64,000 nt of DNA from contig OY744607.1 of assembly GCA_963556255.1 (NCBI GenBank), forward strand, positions 48,208,346 to 48,272,345, written 5' to 3'. The notes below the pieces were generated by a model. It searched no databases, was not told the origin of the DNA, and was given only the letters and a program-made list of their open reading frames with translations. This document shows, one piece after another, positions 33,467 to 47,167 of the stretch. This stretch comes from Allolobophora icterica. Its lineage: Eukaryota; Annelida; Clitellata; Crassiclitellata; Lumbricidae. Each line of letters begins with the position of its first letter. The stretch's first letter is position 1. Made by a program: the position numbers and the translations under genes.

Positions 33467-36430
33467 GCCCTTGACTTTGCAGCTCATACACTAATTAAGT
33501 GCCTTCAATACACACTTGTTTAGATCTGCTAGATAGTCATAGGTACAGCACTGTTGTGAGGTACTTAAAATGCGCTATATTAAGTGTCCTGATATCTACA
33601 TGCACACTCAATCACTCACTGAATAACTCTCACTAACTCACTCACTCACTCACTCACTCATTTCACTGCAACACGAACTCCGCCAAAGGCAAACTACACT
33701 CCAGTTGAATGGTCTGGGCTTCAGCGACTACAAATGTATAGAGACTTCAAGATTGCTCTGATCAATTCTAGTCTGTACGTTTATCTGTCTGGGTTCCAAT
33801 GACTAATGATCAAGACATTCAGGTCAGTGGGCACTTGGTCTTATCTGTCTGGTACCGGACAGACTTCATGGTCACAGTTTTACTGGCAGCAGCAATGCCA
33901 TCGATAACTAAGCATTTGCGTGACTTTGTTTGCCCAACATCCAGCGAAATGCCATCGGTATAATGCTACGGCCTCTTCCACGCATGCTCCGATAATGCTC
34001 AGAGCATATGCAGAACATACTCATAGTGGTATGTTCAATGTCAGATACAGAAGCGGGTTGAGTGAGTTGATCCAGCACATGCCGGTTTTTTTGTTACCAA
34101 CATGGCACTCTGTCACAGAAGGTTCGATTTATTGCCAATGTGAAAGCTGTTCTTTTGGCGATTATGATCTTAGTTGTAAAACTGCACATTTCTGTAGCAC
34201 CTCCAAAGGAAAACTATTCAGAGGTATATCTTTCATATTTCCTGTTTTTCTTCTTGTTATTGGATCGGAGTGTACGCCATACGCCTCTGCACATTCTGTG
34301 TACAAATAGCAGCAATTCCTCGTAGCCAAATTGACCTGCTTCTGTCTGCCATTTTCTTATGTACTAGATCTAAGGAGGCATTCACATCAAAGAACATGGC
34401 CTCTGGGTTTGTAAACGCACAATTCAACCATGTGATCCATGTAGGCCTAATCGTAATCATAATCTCGAGATTTCTACAGCACTCAAAAAATCAGTCACGG
34501 TAATCAACTTATTCACAGGCGCTTAGTCAACACAAAATCGATAGGAAGGTAGGGTCAAAATTGGTTCCAATTTAAGGTCCAAAGGGGTCAGGCAGGATAT
34601 TCGAAGGGTCAATTTGAAAGGATGGTTCAGGGTTTGAACCCGGGTGGTCGAGGCGTAAATTCCACGCCTAATCTGCTCGGCTACCTCCGCCATTTTCTAC
34701 TTCGTAATCAAACTATTTTCTCTACTCGCTCCTATTCCAGAACCAAACAGTAGTAGACCTACACTCCGAGTGTGCGCGAAACAGCTCGGAGTCTCTGCGC
34801 CGGTTAATTGGGCAGTTTAGTAAGTAGCTGGTCGGCCAAATTGAGTGCGTTGCGGTTGACTTATGCAAACAAAACATCGATCAGCAGACCAGACGAAGGA
34901 AATTCCTCGACTGGTAGCACTTGAGATATGTTTTACAGCCCAATTAGCTAAAAATAATCGGCCGACAAAATTCATACAAAATTCAATATTTGCGCCAATT
35001 ATTTCTCTACGGTAAACCCGATATTTGCGCAATTAGCTTCAGTCCTGTATCGAATAGTTATACGTTGATCTATCTACCGCCCTGCCCTGATAAAAGTGCC
35101 ACAAATCCTAAACTGTTTGAATACGGAACGTCTCATCTATGGCATGTATAGAACCGGGTCGTTCGTTGGGATCGACTTCGACGTGTATGCACAGCAAACA
35201 AAAAGCAAGGCCACCCGAGGAGTAAAGAGCTGAAACTATAGAACACCCTGTATCTTCTAATTATATTCTTCAATTAATTGCCTCCCATTAGTCTAGTTAG
35301 TTTCTATCGATAATAATCTCCACCACATCCTGTCGTGTATAAAAACTTGCTGTCTGAGAGGATCTGATTCTTATGGACTGATTCTAAGTCGTCCACAAGT
35401 GGGCCTACAGACTTAAATAATGCAACAAAGGTATTCCGTCCGTACACGGCGTCGACGGCGACCTTAAATGATGTGGCACCCGTTCAAATGGGCAGCAGTG
35501 GTGAAGGATCTCACCCGATCATTTAATTGAAACACAAGCACGGTCGAGGTCATACATTGGTGATGGATCTCACCCCATCAGTTTACTGAAACATAGTCCA
35601 TACACAGGGTCCTTAAAATGGCTTGGCACCCATTTCAAAAGGGCAGCAGTGGTGAAGGATCTCATCAGGTCAGTTCATTTAAAAGTGAGCAGGGTCGAGG
35701 TCATAAGGTCACTGTAACAAACGTGTAAATTTACAATTACCAATTCCTACACAAAGTATGCTCAGTGTCGGAACTCTGTAATGCCTGAGAATGCACCCAA
35801 CGAAGTTAAACTAAGGATCCGAGTGAATCGCGTTTTCATCAGTGAAGCAGTTATGCTGCTAAATGAACTAAACACATATACGTAGGCCTATTAATTAACA
35901 TTATTATGAAAAGTTAGTCACATTCCAATGTGAAAACTCATCTTAAGTACACAAGACCTACTCCAATCTACACTAGACCATGACACCTAACATTATGCTA
36001 TGCTAAACTATACTAGCCTGCATTCTAGACTGTGCTATACTTATACGAAGTTATGCAATGCCACACTGAATACCAGTATCTTACTTATCGTATGCAAAAT
36101 CTGCGCTGGACTGTTTATCCTGCATTAAAATGTAAAAAATTTTCTGTAGCGATCGTATGGCCTGGACCCTGCTCGATTTTCATTGAATTGATGAGATGAG
36201 ATCCTTCACCACCGCTACCCGCTTGAATGGGTGCCACGCCATTTAAAGTCTTAAACTTCAGGCTCATTTCTAAACTTAAGACTCGGATCTCAATTTCCAC
36301 TGCCTGGCTTCCGTATGCATGGTTTCTCCGATTTACCGGACGTCTCCTAATTGCTTCTGCAACGGATCATGATCTTTGATTACGATTTCATCTGTATCGA
36401 ATTTTCACCTGCTGTCTTTGCTTGGCATTA
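33467..36430. repeat. Intron with two dispersed repeat groups
   Basis: 34440-34700 is a reversed SINE-like unit with the complement of a tRNA B box (ggtttgaacccgggtggtcg). 35460-35720 contains two and a half tandem copies of a ~100-bp unit (ggcacccgttcaaatgggca, gtggtgaaggatctcaccc, gtcgaggtcata). The same unit, reversed, is at 36140-36255 and 41900-42015. I see no gene in the remainder. Confidence 0.6.
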
Positions 36431-39400
36431 TGATAACGGTGCTATAGAAGTCATTAGATTAGATTAGATTAGATTAGATAAGATAAGGTTCCCGTGTGTA
36501 CGGATCGGGTTAGATTCAAATCTCTGAATTAAGCCCCAATTGTTATGCGAAGCGGCATCTTCACACCCCTTGACGTACGCACTAACCAATGGCAGCTAAC
36601 CATCCTCTGTCTCACTGCATAAGGCAAAAACGTTTTAAGGGCATATCCGAAGAACCACGGCCGAGAGACTCCCTGCCTGCATTTTCATGGGCAACAGATT
36701 GGACCCATATGTGCTGTATATGGTCCTAGATGAGACCCATGTGTCATGGGGCAGGATTAAAATTAAAGTCAACCCCTACACAAGGCAGGCCTATTTTTCC
36801 AGAATTCATCCAGATGTTGACCGGGCCATAGACCCCTTTACACCGTAACTTGGTTAAATTACATACGGGCCTATACCTGAACCAAGCACTAACGACCTGA
36901 CCACGCAAACCTTATCTCGTGAATCCTCAGATCAAGGTATCGAAAGATCCAAGTGTCTCGCTAAGCCCCGAGGTCAAGCCGTATTTACCTCTACACCCCG
37001 ACCCAACACAATCGCATCAAAGAAGGAGCTGCCACTCAAAGCTCCCCGCTGCCCGTAAACTCATTCGGTAGGGTGACGGTTACAAGAGCCCGATCGCCTG
37101 TTGGTCAAATAATTAACATGACACTGACATCAAGCAGCTTGCCAGATAAAACGCGCATGGTAAACAGATCCCAAGTTGAAAGGCCCACTACATAGCCATC
37201 CTCATAGGCTACACCTTCCGTCTTCAGCCCGTGTTTCCCTACCACCACCGGAGCAGCTCCCTAGGATAGGGAGGACGCTTCTGAGCATACATCTGCTGAT
37301 ACCTGAATAACCGGCAAGGGTCTCCCACGAAGAGCCCAGAAACGCGAGTGCAACCCCTATCCGCACTGAGTGCACTTGGCGCAAGTCCCACACGAGTAAG
37401 GAACAACGAGCGGATTGCAATCACTCCAGTAGAAATTTATTCGGATTACGGTCGAAGTGTACTCAGAGCGGACACGTAATACACCCCAACTCCAATTTTA
37501 AGAGGCCCCTTCACTTGGCCACTTCTAACCCCAATCGTAAAAAATCACAAATACTGCTTGTTATGAATTATGTCTATCTGTAGGGCTTAATAGATCATAA
37601 ATAAACGGCAGTTACTTGCATTGTGTTTTCTGGATCTCATTTCCAAGCTTTACCACACAAAACCTGACTTTGAAAGGTTTATGGATGTTCCTGCGATACT
37701 ACTGTTGTGGCTACATCAGAACCTCCTTGAAACGCACCTTGTTATAACAAGGATTCTGATATAGCTGGGTCGTGCACCTGGATCCCAACGTTAGGTCAGC
37801 ACATAAGAAAATGCACTTATTATGACACAACCTACTCACCTATATATGCATCAACACAGACGAACGAAGGCGATTAAAGGGTGCATATATACATAAACAC
37901 ATGTTGAATAACACACAGAAAATACAGAAACACAGATGCAAGACTCACAAACATAAGACCCTGTCAAATGTTGACAAGAATCTGTTGGTTGGGTTCCACG
38001 TGTGTGCGTGGACCGGGCCAGTGATATTTCAGTTCTAAGAATAATTCCCAATTTTACTTCTAAATCAGTTCAGAAGACTCAATTTCAATTCTAATTCTAT
38101 TCTCGTTCTGAAAATAATTCCTATTTCAGTTCTAATTCAAGTTCTGAAATAATTTCAGTTCTTATTTCAGTTCTGAAATAATTTCAGTTCTAATTCCAGT
38201 TCTGAAATAATTTCAGTTATAGGCCTAATTCTAGTTATGAAGTAGTAGTAGGGCCCATTATATAATTGAGCTCTGAAATAACAACGCAAAACCACAACTC
38301 GTGCAGTTGTTAGTCAGTTCCAACATGTTATATAGAGTGAACTTCAAATAGGTCAGTGTATGCATACAATTATGAAATAGGTTAGTGTAAGCAACTCACA
38401 CAGTGGGTCAGTGAAACACGGTATTTTTAGCATCCCTTTGATGCATCGTTAATTTATTTATGCATCCTTTCACAATTTAGGTGCGTCCTTGGACACAATA
38501 CCTTTATTTTTCTGCGCCAGCTTCAACATTTTGAATTCCCGGACGCACACTCTCGGAATTGCTGTTTGTGAGGCTGGTGCTGACAGATGTCTTCAAGCAA
38601 TCTTGCTGTAGGATTCATGTCTGATTACAGATTATGCATCCCAAAGAAACCACAGCCGAAGATTACCGATCTTAATGGCTCACGGTCGCATGACGGATCT
38701 TACTTGTACAAATCGCATACCGCAAAAATTATTATGTAATAATTTCCGTTCGGAAAATAATTCCTATTTCTATTCCTATTTCCGTTCTCTGTGGCGTATT
38801 TCAGTTCTCGTTCTATTCTCGTTCTCAAAATAATTCCCAATTTTCGTTCTTATTCTCGTTAACGGAAATTGATAATTTTACTTCTAATTCCTATTTCCGT
38901 TAACGAAAATGTGGACCCTACCAACGGTGACCCATCCTCTAGTTTTAGGTGCATTTTGCTTACGAGAAACACTCAGCTCTTGTTTGGTTGGTTGCTGTTT
39001 TACGACACAGTGTCATAACAAAGATGATTAGCGTGACCCTCCTCCTTTCTCCAAAGCCTGGGACTGGCACTACCAGAGTATAGGCAGTGGTGGAGTTAAA
39101 CTCCAGCTCTTAATGACATCATAATGATAGGCCTGTGCAGAGAGAGCGAGCCCTAAATTAGTTTGCTCTTGGAGTGGTGCTATATAAAGTTTCAATTACA
39201 ATTACATTCACTTCTGAGATCTAACATAGACACGTCAACGCCATAATCGTGACGAACTGATAACAGTTCACCACTGTAGTAAAATCCATTACCACAAACA
39301 CTGAGGACATTGTTCTTTTAACTTCCATCTAGAATAAATCAACCAGAAAGGTTTTATTTGCACACACACGTAGTATATGAATGAGGCACATACGGCAAGA

Positions 39401-39629
39401 ACACCATTGAAAGTCTCCAAAAGATTTCCATTTATGCATGTTAAATATCTTTCTGTACCGGTATATTGATATATGATCTATTATCCCAACACATATATAG
39501 TTCAGGTACATGAGCTGTTTGAAATCTACAGCCCCAGGGAAGCATGTTAACAAAGGAATAGGACAAAGATTCTAGCAAGCTTAACTTTACATGTTCTGAA
39601 ACATATTTAGAATGACAAGATATGTAATA
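36431..39629. other. Intron, mostly unrecognised; one decayed tandem array
   Basis: 36430-36490 has a SINE tail with (AGATT)n. 36670-36750 resembles the ends of the 7691-8742 element (ctccctgcctgcattttcat). 38035-38260 and 38725-38900 are degenerate arrays around ttccagttctgaaataattt and related wording. 36900-37500 is less AT-rich and could be retroelement debris, but I cannot assign it. Confidence 0.4.
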
Positions 39630-39890
39630 AGGTGGGACACGGTAGATGACTGGTTGGAGTGCGCGGCCTCTAATGTAGAGAGTATGGGTTCAAGCATTGC
39701 CCGAGGAGGCAACAGTGTAGGGACCTTTGAGCAAGTCTTTCACTGACAGTTGCTCATCGCCGTCGATGTTGTTTCTCACAGGGTCATGTGTGCACTTCTG
39801 AACTTTGGATGGGGGCAATATCAAATACAGTTGTATTGTTATATTGTTGGCTCCCCTCCCCCCAAAAAATACTAGATTAAACATTGGATT
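39630..39890 (+). repeat. SINE family A, diverged copy
   Basis: Starts gtgggacacggtagatgact, has a B-box-like gggttcaagcattgc, then gggacctttgagcaagtctt and the body through atcaaatacagttg. Diverged relative to 27708-27945. Confidence 0.7.
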
Positions 39891-40155
39891 ATGACCATCA
39901 CGTTACATTGCAATCAGGCAGTCCCAATTCAGGCAGTATCAGACAAATTTAAATCAATAATGATGATGAGATGATCATTAAGAAAGCAGACGACCGTATT
40001 TCCATTCCTGACAATAACTAAACTCTTCTGCACAGCCAGCAGTTGTTAACGTTGCAGGTCACTGCGCAAAGTACATAACATTGCTGTGGCTGGTTTTACA
40101 GATTTTATAGGTATACGAAAGTTTCAGCCACATTAAGTGTTGTCTGTTACTTCTG

Positions 40156-40880
<725 letters not shown>

Positions 40881-40967
40881 CTCATCATCATCATTATTAC
40901 CATTACTACTACTACTAGTACTACTACTACTATTACTACTATTACTTTTATTATTATTATAATTTAC

Positions 40968-41575
40968 TAAGCGCCACAAGCTAATGATAAAGCATCAATC
41001 AATGGTGCTGAACAATTGTGAGTGGAGGTTCAAGGTTCGTACACAGTAACCGTCTCACAGGAGGAGGCTCGAACTCATACTCTCTGCACTACAAGATGAC
41101 AAGGTTACTCTAACCAATCTGCTATTGTGTCCAACGGTTACCATAAATAAGACCTCCTTCTGAAAGTGCACTGGCCCATTTGGGTTTGTTTTACCAGACT
41201 CTACCTCGAGTGTGAATTTTACAAGGAACAAACAGAGCACTCGAGTTGGCTAACTGACCGACCCACCTTGAAACACTGAATTTGCAATGCTAAGTCTGTT
41301 AAGCCGTCAGCATCGGATGTTTTTGCCTACAGGTTTACCATAGAAATTAGCGACCCCGCAGTTATTTACCGTTATGTGGGACACGATGGTCGATTGGTCA
41401 GAGCGCTTGCCTTGTAATGCGAAGAGCACGAGTTCGAGCCTCCTCCCCTGAGACGGTTACTGTGTATGGACCTTGGGCAAGTCCTTCACTCACAGTTGCT
41501 CCGCACCATCAATTAATGCTTGGTCATTTATTTGATAGTGGTGCTTAATAAATGGTTATAATAATTACAATAAGG
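40968..41575. repeat. SINE family A: one reversed and one forward copy
   Basis: 40968-41150 is reversed (aagcgccacaagctaatgat to the complement of the tRNA head with gaggctcgaactcat). 41370-41575 is forward (gtgggacacgatggtcgatt, B box gagttcgagcctcc, ccttgggcaagtccttcact). The two are separated by ~220 bp and face each other, so they could pair as an inverted repeat in a transcript. Confidence 0.8.
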
Positions 41576-41889
41576 GCAAAATCCTACATTAAAACTCGTT
41601 CATCAGTCTTAGGTGTTGAGAAAGACCATTAAAAACGATAAATTATCACCAGTGATCAACAACTAATCTCATGTAACATGTTGTAACGTATGCAATATTA
41701 TATGATGCGATGTCACATTTATACATCATAACAATAAAATAAAACAACAGTAGTACTTTAAACAGATCTTCTATCACTATCATATGGCAATAATACATAA
41801 AATCTGGAAATTTTAACATCCGTCCAATCTTTGTGTGACCATAGAACATCACAGACCCAAATAATTAAAGGAGAATACGGTAAGTGCAA

Positions 41890-42244
41890 ATGTAAACGTT
41901 TTGCTATAGCGACTGTATGACCTCGACCCTGCTCATTTTTCAATGAATTGATCGGGTGAGATCCTTCTGCACCTCTGCCGGTTTGAATGGATGCCACGCC
42001 CTTTACGGTCACACAGTAGGGTCAACGTCAACGGACCTGGCAGCCACGGATAACCGCAAACACAGGAGAGTCCACAACAGAGATGAGCAGGGGCGTAACT
42101 TTGGTCTAAAAATTGGGGGTACCAATTTATTAAATACACAAAGCAAGGCGAAGACTGCAATCTCTGGGAACGCTCAATAATAAAATATTGAAAAGTGGAT
42201 ATGGTTACCCCTCGTACCGGTACCTCCAAATAATTACGCCTATG
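41890..42244. mobile_element. ~100-bp dispersed repeat and hAT-like MITE family 1, copy 3
   Basis: 41900-42015 is the reversed ~100-bp unit also at 35460-35720. 42088-42244 is a shortened copy (157 bp) of MITE family 1 (CAGGGGCGTAACTTTGG to AATTACGCCTATG), missing part of the middle; I see no clear target duplication around it. Confidence 0.75.
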
Positions 42245-42364
42245 GTAAGTATCCAGAGGATTCCTGATTGAAAGATAACTACACGTCTGATTCCTTCTCT
42301 TACCTCTGATACTTAAGCTTCGCTAAAATGAGATTTACGGTTACCTTCTGTTGAACTATAGCAT

Positions 42365-43010
42365 GTGTGACAGTCTAGTTACTCTAGTAGTTAGCATGTT
42401 GCGCCGTCAACCCAGAGGCGAGGGTTCAAATCCTCACGAAGACAGACGATATTTTAAGATTTCTGTATCGACTGGGAGGATCAGACAGTGAGGGAAAGCC
42501 ATCTTAAATGTGCCAAAGCTAAGAAAATGAAGTCGCTAACACTTCATAACCCGCAGGTTTGCCTCTTGGGGTTTAAAACAACTGCTTTTGTGCTGCTTGT
42601 TATAGAAAATCATCGTGAAAAAGTTTCACCATTTGTACTGTGTATACACTTTCACTTACTTGAATTTGGTATTCGGATCAATGAATGAATGAATGAATGC
42701 ATGAATGAATGAATGAATGAATGAATGAATGAATGAATCTGCATTGGGATGCGTGATAGTCTAATGGTTAACATGCTGGACTGCCAACCGAGAGGTCAGG
42801 GGTTCAAACCCACCAGGGAAGAAATTTCTGCTCCACCTGCGCCCCTAACTCAGCTATAATGAGTACACTGACCGTACACTGTCAGTAGGAGGATGAAACG
42901 GCGAGGGAGAGGACTGGCCACCTGTCTTCGTGTGCTGAAGATAAAAAATGAAGTCGCTAACACTTCATACCCATGGCTGCCTCAGGTTAGCTTAAGGGGC
43001 TGCTCTAGAA
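42365..43010 (+). repeat. SINE family B: two forward copies
   Basis: 42740-43010 is the best copy: a tRNA-like head with an A box (tagtctaatggttaacatg) and B box (gggttcaaaccc), a body, then aaaatgaagtcgctaacact, tcatacccatggctgcctca and ggttagcttaaggggctgct. 42365-42560 is a second, shortened copy with gagggttcaaatcctcac. A (GAAT)n run lies between them (42680-42737). Confidence 0.8.
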
Positions 43011-43579
43011 CTTCTTCATCTGCACTGAAGAACAGTTCAACTTCTGTTCGTGTTTCAAATTTAAGAACAGTGAGCCTGAGGATAACGGGCCAAACTTAAC
43101 TTTAAAATTGGCTGACTGTCCCTTTGTGACTCCTCCTCCTCTTCACTGCCCTAATTCATTACAAGCGGTCAAGGTGTGCTTAAATACCACTCAAAAGACC
43201 TAAGGTCTTTCCACTTGAGACAATTTGGATAGGCCTAAACTTTTAATGTACCCAAATACATCAGTTGTAAAGCCAAAACTCTGGTATCGTACAAAACTTA
43301 ACGCTCTTCACCCCTCTAGCCATTATCTCGGTCAGATGTCGAGTTTTTCATAACTTTAGCATCGACTACTAGATTAAGTTTATATTCATCTTTCTGTAAC
43401 AGTGCACGCCATTCCGAAGCATGGCTTAGTCGCGATTTCAGTCACCGTGCAACCACGATCCCCGTTACAAAGGCACGCTGTATATCGTTCACACAAAAGC
43501 AAATCTGAGTCGTCTTCCGTGTGTTTATTTTACACCAACAACCGTATTTAGAAAAACAGACGATAACCGCTGTGCTTAC

Positions 43580-43684
43580 CTCTTCAGCGCATGTCCGAGG
43601 GATGGTACAGAACATCAGGACAAAAAGTCCGCAGAAAAAGGCCAGACGTCGCCTGAAACCAGGGCTTATCCTGAGCCGCCGCAT
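43580..43684 (-). CDS. First coding exon of the SEA-LDLa gene: signal peptide or signal anchor
   Basis: The donor GAAGAG|GTAAGC ends the exon at 43580 in phase 0. I start at the ATG at 43684, which has A at -3 (CCACGATGC). It gives 35 residues: a basic n-region (MRRLRISPGFRRRL), a hydrophobic core (AFFCGLFVLMFC) and TIPRTCAEE, which fits signal peptidase cleavage after TCA. An in-frame ATG at 43816 would add 44 residues and make it a type II signal anchor, the plan seen in SEA/LDLa membrane proteases. With the other eight exons (28719, 21466, 20095, 18182, 11063, 9738, 7503, 6910) the model encodes about 602 residues, all junction phases agreeing. A C-terminal domain (protease, CUB, MAM or transmembrane) would lie off the left edge. 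Confidence 0.72.
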
Positions 43685-43915
43685 CGTGGCGATCAGTTCT
43701 GTCGAGCAGGGAACGTTTGAACGGCTTCTATTACTGCGGAGGAGGAGCCGACTGCCAAACGTCGACGCACACTTGGCACACACTGTCACCTCCGTTTTGT
43801 CCGCAGCGTCCGCCATCTATACATGTGACGTAACAGGCACGTGATAGCATGTCCGATGAAAAGGCAATTTATACCGAAAACGGAACAACTTATGAGACTT
43901 AATCCAATTCGTAAT

Positions 43916-44210
43916 GGATGGATGGATGGATGGATGGATGGATGGATGGATGGATGGATGGATGGATGGATGGATGGATGGATGGATGGATGGATGGATG
44001 GATGGATGGATGGATGGATGGATGGATGGATGGATGGATGGATGGATGGATGGATGGATGGATGGATGGATGGATGGATGGATGGATGGATGGATGGATG
44101 GATGGATGGATGGATGGATGGATGGATGGATGGATGGATGGATGGATGGATGGATGGATGGATGGATGGATGGATGGGTGGGTGGATGGATGGATGGATG
44201 GATGGATGCA
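43916..44210. repeat. (ATGG)n microsatellite, ~295 bp
   Basis: Pure GGAT units with one GGGT interruption near 44175-44183. It lies just upstream (about 230 bp) of the presumed start of the SEA-LDLa gene, so it may sit in or near its promoter. Met-Asp-Gly-Trp and Ser-Ile-His-Pro frames are artefacts. Confidence 0.98.
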
Positions 44211-44487
44211 GTGTGAGAATTATAGAAAAAAGACTGGGGGCTTGGTTAGACTTTGATGTGTTTGATCCATGTGGAGGTGAATATTTTATCCGCATTTTGC
44301 AAACTGAGAAAATTCAAAAATGCAATATAGAGAGCTTTAATGTAATGTAATGTAATGTAAATCTCCGAAATTTCTCAGCGCCACACAAAAGCCACGTCAG
44401 GGAGACCAGCTTATTCACCAGCTTATTCACCAGCTTATTCACTCCTTAAAGTGATGAAATCACCAAATTTATTAGTGGGCCCTATAC

Positions 44488-45733
44488 CAGTGTCTCGCAA
44501 ACTTTTTTTCACTCCCGGCACACTCAGCATAGCAAATTTTTTCGCGGCACACCAATTAAAATTTATTAAAATTCACATTTCTGATAAATTGCACAAACGC
44601 AAGCAACTGGCTTTACCGCTGATATCTGTACTTTCATCGATTTGCAGTGCCCAAAATTTGTCAATTTCCTCTTTTGCATTTATGAAAATAATGATATCAG
44701 AGCTGATCATCAACGTCTCTTGAATCCTTCGACAAATCGTATCAGCTGACAATGGAATATGCCTCACTTGTGCGATACCCTCATTCATGGCTTATCATGG
44801 ACTCAACAGAAATCACCAAAGTCGGCAAAATAAAATTTTCGGCATCTTTGCTAAAAGCTGTGCAATCTTGTAACTTGCGACTTCTCTGGGATCGAACAAG
44901 CCTACTCGGCACCATTGCCTCGTTTGAAAGCGTTGTTGTTGTCTTCAGCTTTTTTTGATTGCTTTTGTAGGGGGCCTAGGCTATGTTAAATCTGAGTTTC
45001 TCAAAATAATCTGTCTGAGTAGGCCTACTGTTCTTGGTGGTTTTTGCCAGATGTCGTTCAAGCTTAATCGGCACCATTGCCTCGCTGGAAATCGTTGTTG
45101 AGCAAATCAAACAATACGGCAGAAGCGAGCTGTCTGTTTCTGATGAAATGAAACCAAATCCAATATAATCTTCATTATATTTACGTTTCGATAAACTGGC
45201 TGGTTTAGTAATCTGTAAATTTTCCCTCTAGGCCTACTCTGTCTACAGTAGGCCTAACTGTCATCCTTTCCATCATTTTTTTCGGTTCTTGCAAAGAATT
45301 AATCCATTTTTCGGCTAATAAAACAAATTCAAAATGATATATCCACATGATTTTATAGTTCATTATTAGTTCTATAGTAATAATAAATGAAAAAGTAGAA
45401 GAACATACCTTGTTCGGTTACAGTTATGCTTATGCTGGTATCTCCGTAATAGGCCTAATGACGTCGAGAGGATGGGTGAACACAAAAATAACTTAGAATA
45501 GATTAGGCCTAGTGTCACTAGAGTTTTTACTTTTGATTACATGACATCGAATAACTGTGAATAATAAACTATTCTTTAAAATGAAAGCATTAAAAAGCCG
45601 AAAATTGTATTTATGAAATAATTTCTTATAAAGTCAATTAAGGAGACGAGCGAATTTTAGGTTTCTATCGCGGCACACCTGAAATCTCGCACGGCACACT
45701 AGTGTGCCGCGGCATACAGTTCGCGATACACTG
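44488..45733 (-). mobile_element. Degenerate hAT transposon with transposase relic
   Basis: 1,246 bp between CAGTGTCTCGCAAAC and its inverted counterpart GTTCGCGATACACTG. The flanks ccctatac (44480-44487) and cgttatac (45734-45741) match in 6 of 8 bases, a decayed hAT-type duplication. The minus strand carries part of a hAT transposase (below); most of the coding sequence is deleted. The reversed gcggcacac motifs near both ends are subterminal repeats. Confidence 0.85.
44573..44900 (-). pseudogene. hAT transposase fragment (Charlie/ZBED-like)
   Basis: The minus strand reads SYKIAQLLAK, then, after stops and frame damage, IAQVRHIPLSADTICRRI and FWALQIDESTDISGKA. The IPLSxxTIxRRI block and the QxDESTD block (first catalytic Asp) are conserved in hAT transposases and their ZBED-type relatives. 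Stops and the missing C-terminal half show it is inactive. Confidence 0.85.
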
Positions 45734-45844
45734 CGTTATACAATTCATATGGTCACAAATCTCACAATAAACCAGAGCATTTACTTTATTAGTAACCCAC
45801 AAAGCGATTTGTGAAAGTAAATGCTAAATTATCTGCACAATAGG

Positions 45845-46010
45845 CCTATAATCACACTGGCACAACTGAGGGGTTGGGAACGACCCCCTGCGGTGTGCAA
45901 TTAAGACTTAACTGGGGTCCTAAGAAAGACTAGGCCTGGGTTGAGCCCCCAACCCCAGACCATTCTCACCCTGGATGGATGGATGGATGGATGGATGGAT
46001 GGGTTCAACC
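45845..46010 (-). repeat. Dispersed repeat, empty-site copy, followed by (GGAT)n
   Basis: The reverse-orientation relative of 6043-6370 that lacks the MITE. It ends directly in six GGAT units (45974-46002). Confidence 0.75.
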
Positions 46011-46378
46011 CCTTCCAATTCATTTTTCAACCCTTCCAGTTAATTCAAAAAATTACTTTGAGGGGGTAAATCAAGAGTTTTCCAGTAAGTCTCTGTCTTC
46101 GTTGTTCGAGTTTTTTCCACACAGTTAGGCCTGAGGATCGAGTACACGTATAGTCACGTGCACCCACACCCACTACAATTTAGCAGGTAGACCGGTTTAC
46201 GTGGGAATTCTGGCCGGGACATCCGGACATGTAAGAATTTTTTTAATCCTCCTCCCAACCTCAGTTGAAATTTGACAATTCAAACCCTGATTACGCTATA
46301 ATGTAAGGTGAACCTCAACGGCCATGGCAGCCACAAAGCGTTAAACACGTACTGACTGCTAATATCACTGCTGAACAT

Positions 46379-46576
46379 ATGGGCGGCGATCCCGGGGGAT
46401 AGAGGGGGACAAGACCCCACCTTTAGGTGTGGGGACACAGTGTACAGTTGTCCCCCCACAAATTTTGAAGAAACACCAGAAAAGGTCAACACATTTTTTT
46501 CGCCTCTTTTTTCACCAGATCAGTTCAAAAGTGTCCCGTGCCTCCCCCCACCTGTCAAACAAGATCGCCGCCAGTG
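46379..46576. mobile_element. MITE family 2 (GGCGGCGATC ends), copy 3
   Basis: 198 bp, ATGGGCGGCGATCCCGG to GATCGCCGCCAGTG, with CTGAACAT on both sides (46371-46378, 46578-46585). It aligns with 20827-21055 over its full length. Confidence 0.88.
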
Positions 46577-46815
46577 ACTGAACATAAAGTCGCGTTGAAT
46601 AATCTATTATCTAGCTCAGCACTGAGGCATTAGTTTGGCCTTCTGAGTCCACTATCGTGGTTAGCCTAAGCATATATGCTGCCAGATAAAAATTAACCGC
46701 GTTCAAGTATTGTTTATACTTATACAATTAGATAATTATTTAACCGAGTTAGGCTAGTGACAAGTTGTTTGATAACGACACGCCTTAATTGCTAACGTCA
46801 CGTGTATGGACAATT

Positions 46816-46880
46816 GACGGACGGACGGACGGACGGACGGACGGACGGACGGACGGACGGACGGACGGACGGACGGACTG
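46816..46880. repeat. (CGGA)n microsatellite
   Basis: About 16 uninterrupted acgg units; CpG-rich, unlike the other microsatellites here. Confidence 0.97.
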
Positions 46881-46966
46881 TATTTTTCATAAGAGCTTGT
46901 AGCTGCAATCGTACGCTTAGGCCCTAATCGTAAGCTCGAAATTTCATAAAGCGCTGTACTTACAAT

Positions 46967-47167
46967 CACAGGCGTAATTTGTGGGGGTACGAGGGGTACC
47001 CGTACCTCCCACTTTTTGGACTGGGGGTACCGAACCCCCATTTTTTGAGCAATGCCAATCAATATTTTATTATTGTGCCTTCCCAGAGATTGCAGTCTCC
47101 GCCCTTCTTCGTGTATGTAAGAAATTGGTACCCCCCCCCCACTTTTTAGGCCAAATTTACGCCTCTG
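46967..47167 (-). mobile_element. hAT-like MITE family 1, reversed copy with perfect duplication
   Basis: 201 bp, CACAGGCGTAATTTGTG to AAATTTACGCCTCTG, with CTTACAAT repeated exactly on both sides (46959-46966, 47168-47175). This copy gives the clearest evidence of an 8-bp target duplication for the family. Confidence 0.93.

Noticed and set aside
33920..34325. 129-residue plus-strand frame with a hydrophobic segment
   Set aside because: No family resemblance, no splice or promoter support, lies in an intron of the opposite-strand gene; length is compatible with chance.
37202..37424. Overlapping 60-70 residue minus-strand frames in a less AT-rich stretch
   Set aside because: No recognisable domain and no phase-compatible splice borders; probably old retroelement debris.
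43786..44350. 169-residue frames on both strands across the (ATGG)n array
   Set aside because: Tetranucleotide repeat read-through. Only the upstream 43580-43684 part has gene-like features, and it is in a different frame and context.
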